A stretch of 64,000 bases of DNA from Synergistaceae bacterium (lineage in GTDB: Bacteria > Synergistota > Synergistia > Synergistales > Aminithiophilaceae): positions 1 to 64,000 of the forward strand of contig JAESII010000007.1 of NCBI GenBank assembly GCA_016756725.1, read 5' to 3'. Position 1 is the first letter of the stretch; every line of letters begins with the position of its first letter. The notes below the pieces were generated by a model that worked only from the letters and a program-made list of their open reading frames with translations, was not told the DNA's origin and did no database searches. Shown here in pieces: positions 59,689-64,000 of this stretch. The position numbers and the translations under genes are program-made.

Positions 59689-60201
59689 TCACTTCACCGG
59701 TCCCATGCGACTCAGAGGCCAGTAACGGACGAAGACAGGGCCTTTCAGGTAGTTTTCCGGCACGAACCCCCAGAAGCGGCTATCCTGGGAGTTGGGCCGA
59801 TTATCGCCGAGGCAGAAATAGCTCCCCTCAGGTATTTTGACGGGCGGCATATCGAAAAGATCCTTGTTCCTGACGTAACTTTCTCCCTGGGCCGTCCCAT
59901 TGACGTAGACGATCCCCTCCTTGAGCTCCACCAAGTCACCGGGCAATCCGATGATGCGTTTCACGAAATCGCGGCGGGGGTCCATGGGGTACTTGAAGAC
60001 GGCGATCTGCCCCCGGGCAGGGTCGCTGAAGCGGTACCAGAACTTGCAGACCAACACCCGGTCCCCTATCTCGAGGGTGGGAATCATGGAACCGCTGGGA
60101 ATCCAGAAGGCCTGAACGACGAAGGTGCGCAAGATAAGGGCCAGCGCCAGAGCCCAGAGAATGGTCTCCAGGGTCTCGCGCCACCACGGCTTCACTGCCA
60201 T
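59689..60201 (-). CDS. lepB: Signal peptidase I
   Basis: A 170-residue type I signal peptidase with one N-terminal membrane helix (ILWALALALILRTFVVQAFW), catalytic Ser in IPSGSMIPTLEIGDRVLVCK and Lys in RRDFVKRIIGLPGDLVELKE, and GSYFCLGDNRPNSQDSRFWG. It releases exported proteins. The ATG at 60201 has GAGGT upstream; a longer frame to 60270 would need a start in the leader. Confidence 0.96.
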   Translation of the reverse strand: MAVKPWWRETLETILWALALALILRTFVVQAFWIPSGSMIPTLEIGDRVLVCKFWYRFSDPARGQIAVFKYPMDPRRDFVKRIIGLPGDLVELKEGIVYVNGTAQGESYVRNKDLFDMPPVKIPEGSYFCLGDNRPNSQDSRFWGFVPENYLKGPVFVRYWPLSRMGPVK

Positions 60202-60298
60202 CACAATGACCTCCTCGGGAGCGTCGCGTACAGGATAGGTAACGCCGCGTCCGGGCGAAAGGGACGCCACAAGTTTATACCCCTTTTACCTCATCCGT

Positions 60299-60871
60299 TC
60301 AACGACCCCCAGAAGGCACCTCGTCAAGACGGATTCGTCCCTGGACGGAGACGACGAGCAGACGGAAGGGTCTGGAGAAAGACGGCGCGGCCGGGGAAAG
60401 AAGATAGAGGCTGAAAGCCGGAGAAAAGGTGTTGAAGAGGGGCGAAAAGACGCTCTCCGTCTGAGTCGGCCCCGTTCCGGGAGAAAGTTGATGGCGCATC
60501 AGCAGGCGACCGCGGCTGTCGTAACGCTCCGTCTGGCCCGTGTCGTCCCATCGGAGGATCAGGTAGTCGATCCCTTCGCTCGAGGGAAGATGGAGCCGAA
60601 AGGGGCGCCGCTCCCGCAGGGCCCGGCCGGTCACCGACTGAAGCCAGGAAAGGAGCATTTCCGATTCACGCCGGGCCGAAGCAAGCCTGGCCCGGGGCGA
60701 GTCGAGGCAGGCACCGAGAGCCAGCCTGCCGGCGCCGAAAAGAAGGAGAATGATGAGAAAAGACGTGAGAAGCTCGACGAGGCAGAAGGCCCTCCGGGAA
60801 CGGGCGTGCAGGGGGCTTCCTCTCCGGGGAAGCCCCCTGCCGCAGCAGCAATCAGACCTTGATCGCCTCAT
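60299..60871 (-). CDS. Lone prepilin-like protein
   Basis: About 190 residues from ATG 60871. A leader ending RRA precedes FCLVELLTSFLIILLLFGAG, a type IV prepilin-like helix with Glu at position +5, then a C-terminal beta domain (FRLHLPSSEGIDYLILRWDD). No other pilin or secretion gene is near. The start overlaps the end of iorB and the leader is long; a shorter start cannot be excluded because no ATG lies closer. A perfect 13-bp hairpin (60809-60841) falls inside the leader. Confidence 0.55.
   Translation of the reverse strand: MRRSRSDCCCGRGLPRRGSPLHARSRRAFCLVELLTSFLIILLLFGAGRLALGACLDSPRARLASARRESEMLLSWLQSVTGRALRERRPFRLHLPSSEGIDYLILRWDDTGQTERYDSRGRLLMRHQLSPGTGPTQTESVFSPLFNTFSPAFSLYLLSPAAPSFSRPFRLLVVSVQGRIRLDEVPSGGR
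60809..60841. repeat. Perfect 13-bp hairpin after iorB
   Basis: GCAGGGGGCTTCC (60809-60821) and GGAAGCCCCCTGC (60829-60841) form a stable stem 11 bp past the iorB stop. No U-tract follows on either strand. It overlaps the leader of the prepilin-like frame. Confidence 0.6.
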
Positions 60872-61409
60872 GGCCCAGGGCAAGGACCTTAAGGTTGTCG
60901 GCGCGGAAACGCTCCGGCGAGAGGGAGGCGACGGCCTCCTTGACCTCGTCGAAGGTGACGCCACCGGCGCCGCTGGCACAGAGGGCCCCCAGGATGAGGA
61001 CATTGAGGAAGAGGAACCGTCCGCCCATCGTTTTTTTCAGGATCTCGTAGCCCTCGATGGCATGGACCTTGATCTTCCGCGAGGCCAGATAGGCCTTGAG
61101 GTTCTCGTTTTCGAGGGCCTCCTTCTGGTGAATGTTCACCACCAGAGTTCCTCCGTCGCGGAGGAAATGGAGGTTCCGGAACCCCTCTCCCTGCTCGAAG
61201 GCTACGAGGACATCGGCCTCGCCAGCTCGGACGAGGGGACTATTGTAAGGACCGATCTTGAAGTGGCTGATGACGGAACCGCCTCTTTGGGCCATGCCAT
61301 GCACCTCGCTGCCGAGGACCTTCTCGTCCCGGGCGAGGGCGACCTGGCCTAGGACCTTGCTGGAGAAGAGAATGCCCTGACCACCAAGCCCAACGATGAC
61401 ATACTGCAT
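60852..61409 (-). CDS. iorB: Indolepyruvate oxidoreductase subunit beta
   Basis: A 185-residue 2-oxoacid:acceptor oxidoreductase gamma-type domain: QYVIVGLGGQGILFSSKVLG, then SEVHGMAQRGGSVISHFKIG and LVVNIHQKEALENENLKAYL. It forms the heterodimer with IorA that turns aryl-pyruvates into aryl-acetyl-CoA with ferredoxin reduction, an amino-acid fermentation step. It follows iorA by 3 bp. Confidence 0.94.
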   Translation of the reverse strand: MQYVIVGLGGQGILFSSKVLGQVALARDEKVLGSEVHGMAQRGGSVISHFKIGPYNSPLVRAGEADVLVAFEQGEGFRNLHFLRDGGTLVVNIHQKEALENENLKAYLASRKIKVHAIEGYEILKKTMGGRFLFLNVLILGALCASGAGGVTFDEVKEAVASLSPERFRADNLKVLALGHEAIKV

Positions 61410-61412
61410 CCC

Positions 61413-63269
61413 TTACGCCTCCTCTCCGTCGACAGCAACGATAGCCCCATGGGGGCAGACGAAACGGCAGACGCCACAGGCCACACAGAAACGCTCGTCG
61501 ATGTAGGCCTTCTTCTTTTCGTCGCTGAAGACCAGGCCGGGACAGTTGAAGTTGGTGATGCAGTAACGGCAGCCAATGCACTTCTCCTGGTCAACGGTGA
61601 CGGCGACACGGGGCTGTTTGGGGCGGAGAAGCATGCAGGGATGACGGAAGACGACGACCGTCGGCGTCCGGTTCTCCTTGGCGAACTGCCAGGCCTCCTT
61701 GATGGCCTTCGTCCCCTCGGCCACGTCGTAAGAGGCGACGACGGAAACGTGGCTGACGCCGCACCCCCTGATGAGGGGCACGAGATCGACGGCGACGCCG
61801 CTGTCCTCGCGGCGCAGCTTGTCGCCCAGGCCGGGGTGGGACTGTCCGCCCGTCATGGCCGTCAGGCTGTTGTCCAGAATGGCCAGGACAAAGGCATGGC
61901 GGTTGTAGACGGCGTTGATCAGGCCCGGAACGCCCATGTGGAAGAAGGTGGAGTCGCCGATGGTGGAGACGACGGGCTGGTCCTTGCCGTCGACATGATG
62001 GGCCAGGAAGAAGCCCGACCCCTGGGAGACGGATGCGCCCATGCAGACGACGGAATCGACCATCTTCTGGTTCACGCCCAGCGTGTAGCAGCCGATGTCG
62101 GAGGGATAGATCGCCGCCGGCAGGGCCTTGTGGATGGCGAAGAAACTGGCCCGATGGGGGCAGCCGGGGCAGAGTGCCGGCGGCTTGGGCGTCACCTTCA
62201 GTTCCTGCAGGGCCGCCTTGAGCCGTTCCTCTTCCCTCTTGGGCCGCTCCTCGCCGAGAGCCCGGTAGAGGATCTCTTCGATGACCTCCGGCAGAAGCTC
62301 TCCCGCCCGGGGCACGAAGCCGTTCCAGCGTCCCTTGATCTTGGTCCGGTCGGGGAGCTGCATCTCCATGACGGGGTAGGTCTCCTCGAGGAAGAGGACG
62401 TTATCGTGGCGGGCGATGAAATCCTGGACCTTCTTCACCGGCAGGGGGAAGGGCGTTCCGATCTTCAGAACGGCCACATCGGTGCGCCCCGTGGCCTTGA
62501 GGATGTCCATGACGATGGCGAAGGAGACTCCGCCGGCGACGACGGCGAGCTTGGCCTCCGACCGGGCGGGAACCTCGTAGTTGTAGCTGTCGAAGTCGGT
62601 CTCGAACTCCTCGGCGATGGCATCGATCTTGGCGTTCAGCTGGGGATGGGAGACGCGGACGTTGGCGGGAAGGCAGACCCAGCGCTTGGGATCTTTCTTG
62701 AAGGCCGCCTTGTTGGGCACCTCGCGGACCTCGCCGAGCTCGACATCCTGACGACAGTGGTCGACGCGCACCGAGGGACGGAGGACGGAGATGATCTGAT
62801 GGCGCTCCGAAAGATCATAGGCGTCGAAGACCATGCGCTTGGCCTCTTCCGCCGAGGACGGATCGAAGCAGGGGAGCTTGGCGAACATGGAAAAAAAGCG
62901 CGTGTCCTGCTCCGTCTGAGAGCTGTGGGGGCCGGGATCGTCGGCGACGACGAGGAGAAAGCCGCCGGCCATGTTGAACTGGGCGACGCTCATGATCCCG
63001 TCGGCGGCGACGTTCATCCCCACCTGCTTCATGACGGCACAGGCCCGCTGGCCGGAGAAGGACGCCGCAGCGGCGACCTCGAAGGCCACCTTCTCGTTGA
63101 TCCCCCACTCGACGGCCGTCTTCGTGCCCAGCTCGTCGGCGTAGGCGGCGACGGCGGGAAGAATCTCCGACGACGGCGTGCCCGGATAGGCCGTCGCGAC
63201 GGCACAGCCGGCCTCGACGATCCCCCGGGCGATCGCCTCGTTGCCCAGGAGAATCTGACGTTTACTCAA
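61413..63269 (-). CDS. iorA: Indolepyruvate oxidoreductase subunit alpha
   Basis: A 618-residue protein (from TTG 63269 with AGGAG nine bases upstream; an ATG at 63293 has no ribosome site). It has the N-terminal pyrimidine-type domain (LLGNEAIARGIVEAGCAVAT, AYPGTPSSEILPAVAAYADE), a TPP-binding domain with GDSTFFHMGVPGLINAVYNR and ILDNSLTAMTGGQSHPG, and a C-terminal two-[4Fe-4S] ferredoxin domain (CIGCRYCITNFNCP; CVACGVCRFVCPHGA). It uses aromatic amino-acid keto-acids. Confidence 0.95.
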   Translation of the reverse strand: MSKRQILLGNEAIARGIVEAGCAVATAYPGTPSSEILPAVAAYADELGTKTAVEWGINEKVAFEVAAAASFSGQRACAVMKQVGMNVAADGIMSVAQFNMAGGFLLVVADDPGPHSSQTEQDTRFFSMFAKLPCFDPSSAEEAKRMVFDAYDLSERHQIISVLRPSVRVDHCRQDVELGEVREVPNKAAFKKDPKRWVCLPANVRVSHPQLNAKIDAIAEEFETDFDSYNYEVPARSEAKLAVVAGGVSFAIVMDILKATGRTDVAVLKIGTPFPLPVKKVQDFIARHDNVLFLEETYPVMEMQLPDRTKIKGRWNGFVPRAGELLPEVIEEILYRALGEERPKREEERLKAALQELKVTPKPPALCPGCPHRASFFAIHKALPAAIYPSDIGCYTLGVNQKMVDSVVCMGASVSQGSGFFLAHHVDGKDQPVVSTIGDSTFFHMGVPGLINAVYNRHAFVLAILDNSLTAMTGGQSHPGLGDKLRREDSGVAVDLVPLIRGCGVSHVSVVASYDVAEGTKAIKEAWQFAKENRTPTVVVFRHPCMLLRPKQPRVAVTVDQEKCIGCRYCITNFNCPGLVFSDEKKKAYIDERFCVACGVCRFVCPHGAIVAVDGEEA

Positions 63270-63307
63270 CTTCGACCACTCCTCTCGACTCATTGGGGTC
63301 AGATCAC

Positions 63308-63715
63308 TTACAGACAGGATTCAAAAAGGACACGGTAGGCATCGGGGCAGCCGGTCAGTTTTCCGTCAAGGTCACAGAAACCGTGGCGGGTCGTTCCCTC
63401 GACGAGCAGCTTCTTTTCGCCCTCCCGGAAGAGGCGGTACCCGAAGGTCACGCTGTGTTTTTTCAGCTCGGCCAGGACCGTCTCGACGCGGACGACATCG
63501 TCGTAACGGGCCGGGCTCTTGTAACGGCAGTGGGCCTCCACGACGGGAAGCATGAGACCCGAGGCCTCCATGGCGGGCACGGAGATGCCAAGATCGCGGC
63601 AGAACTCGCCCCGGGCCGCCTCGAACCAGACGAAATAGTTGGCATGATAGACGACGCCCATCTGGTCCGTCTCGGCGTAGCGGACCCTCTGACGGGACAG
63701 GAAGACACGGGCCAT
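63308..63715 (-). CDS. YbgC-like acyl-CoA thioesterase
   Basis: A 135-residue hot-dog fold thioesterase: VRYAETDQMGVVYHANYFVW, FEAARGEFCRDLGISVPAME, the catalytic Asp in YAETDQ and RYKSPARYDDVVRVETVLAE. It probably hydrolyses acyl-CoA or acts on aryl-acetyl-CoA from the neighbouring IorAB (inference). It is 14 bp upstream of iorA's longest frame. Confidence 0.88.
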   Translation of the reverse strand: MARVFLSRQRVRYAETDQMGVVYHANYFVWFEAARGEFCRDLGISVPAMEASGLMLPVVEAHCRYKSPARYDDVVRVETVLAELKKHSVTFGYRLFREGEKKLLVEGTTRHGFCDLDGKLTGCPDAYRVLFESCL

Positions 63716-63726
63716 CGCAAGAGGCC

Positions 63727-64000
63727 TCAGTCCCGGGGCAGAAGCTCGATGGAATCGCCCCTGCGGACCCAGCCCCCCTCAAGGACCCGGCAGAAGAGGC
63801 CCTTGCGGGGCATGATGCAGTCACCCGTCTTGTGGTAGATCTCGCACTTGGTGTGACAGGTCTTGCCGATCTGGGAGATCTCGAGCAGGGCCTCGCCGGC
63901 GCGGAGCCGGTCTCCGATGGCCACGCCGGAAAGGTCGAGGCCCTGGACGGTCAGGTTCTCGGCGAAGCTTCCCGGCCGGAGCTCCGGCAGCTTCTCCTTC
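63727..64000 (-). CDS. MOSC-domain protein, partial
   Basis: The frame runs off the right edge. The visible 90 residues match the end of a MOSC domain: GSFAENLTVQGLDLS, GDRLRAGEALLEISQIGKTC, HTKCEIYHKTGDCIMPRKGL and GLFCRVLEGGWVRRGDSIEL. The conserved Cys and the GD-I ending are present. Such short stand-alone MOSC proteins are linked to molybdenum cofactor or sulfur transfer. The N-terminus lies beyond the window. Confidence 0.85.
   Translation of the reverse strand, partial: KEKLPELRPGSFAENLTVQGLDLSGVAIGDRLRAGEALLEISQIGKTCHTKCEIYHKTGDCIMPRKGLFCRVLEGGWVRRGDSIELLPRD

Noticed and set aside
60809-60841. Intrinsic terminator of iorB
   Set aside because: The stem is strong but no U-tract follows on the minus strand, so only a hairpin is reported.

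Overview
The window looks like a stretch of a GC-rich, flagellated, diderm, amino-acid-fermenting bacterium of the Synergistota type. That assignment is inference: it rests on an indolepyruvate:ferredoxin oxidoreductase pair (iorAB), CodY together with a Bacillus-like fla/che gene order, and a flagellar lytic transglycosylase that suits a diderm wall. Almost every gene is on the minus strand, so transcription runs right to left.

Positions 1 to about 8,440 are an integrated mobile element with lower and patchier GC. It has the 3' end of a tyrosine recombinase at the left edge, a phage terminase small subunit, an HK97 gp10-like protein, a primase/helicase, two paralogous HTH_39-type proteins and an XRE repressor with its own promoter, operator-like repeat and tandem terminators. 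At the right it ends in the 5' half of a tRNA-Lys(TTT), broken in the anticodon stem, which is the likely attachment scar. The content resembles a phage satellite (PICI-like) more than a complete prophage. A short-repeat region at 750-1,345 is its oddest part: two unrelated palindrome arrays flank a 403-bp segment bounded by 35-bp inverted repeats.

Positions 8,620-13,449 hold argH, a Ppx/GppA phosphatase, a DUF501 protein, an S1-domain protein and three unrecognised proteins. Positions 13,460-46,346 are one very large motility cluster. In transcription order it is flgB-flgC, then (after a terminator) fliE-fliF-fliG-fliH-fliI-fliJ, a lytic transglycosylase, a MotE-like gene, fliK-flgD-flgE-flbD-motA-motB-fliL-fliM-fliY-cheY-fliO-fliP-fliQ-fliR-flhB-flhA-flhF-flhG, a PilZ protein, cheB (interrupted by an in-frame TGA), cheA-cheC-cheD, an unknown membrane protein, the sigma-28 gene and fapA. 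Together these encode basal body, export gate, hook, stator, switch and chemotaxis functions. cheW is absent from its usual place after cheA.

Upstream in transcription, positions 46,401-60,201 hold lepB-rbgA-rnhB-ylqG-like-fhlB-yraN-comM-dprA-unknown-topA-trmFO-xerC-hslV-hslU-codY. This nearly reproduces the Bacillus subtilis ylqF-to-codY order leading into flgB. Positions 60,299-64,000 carry a lone prepilin-like protein, iorB-iorA, a YbgC-like thioesterase and a MOSC-domain protein cut by the window edge.
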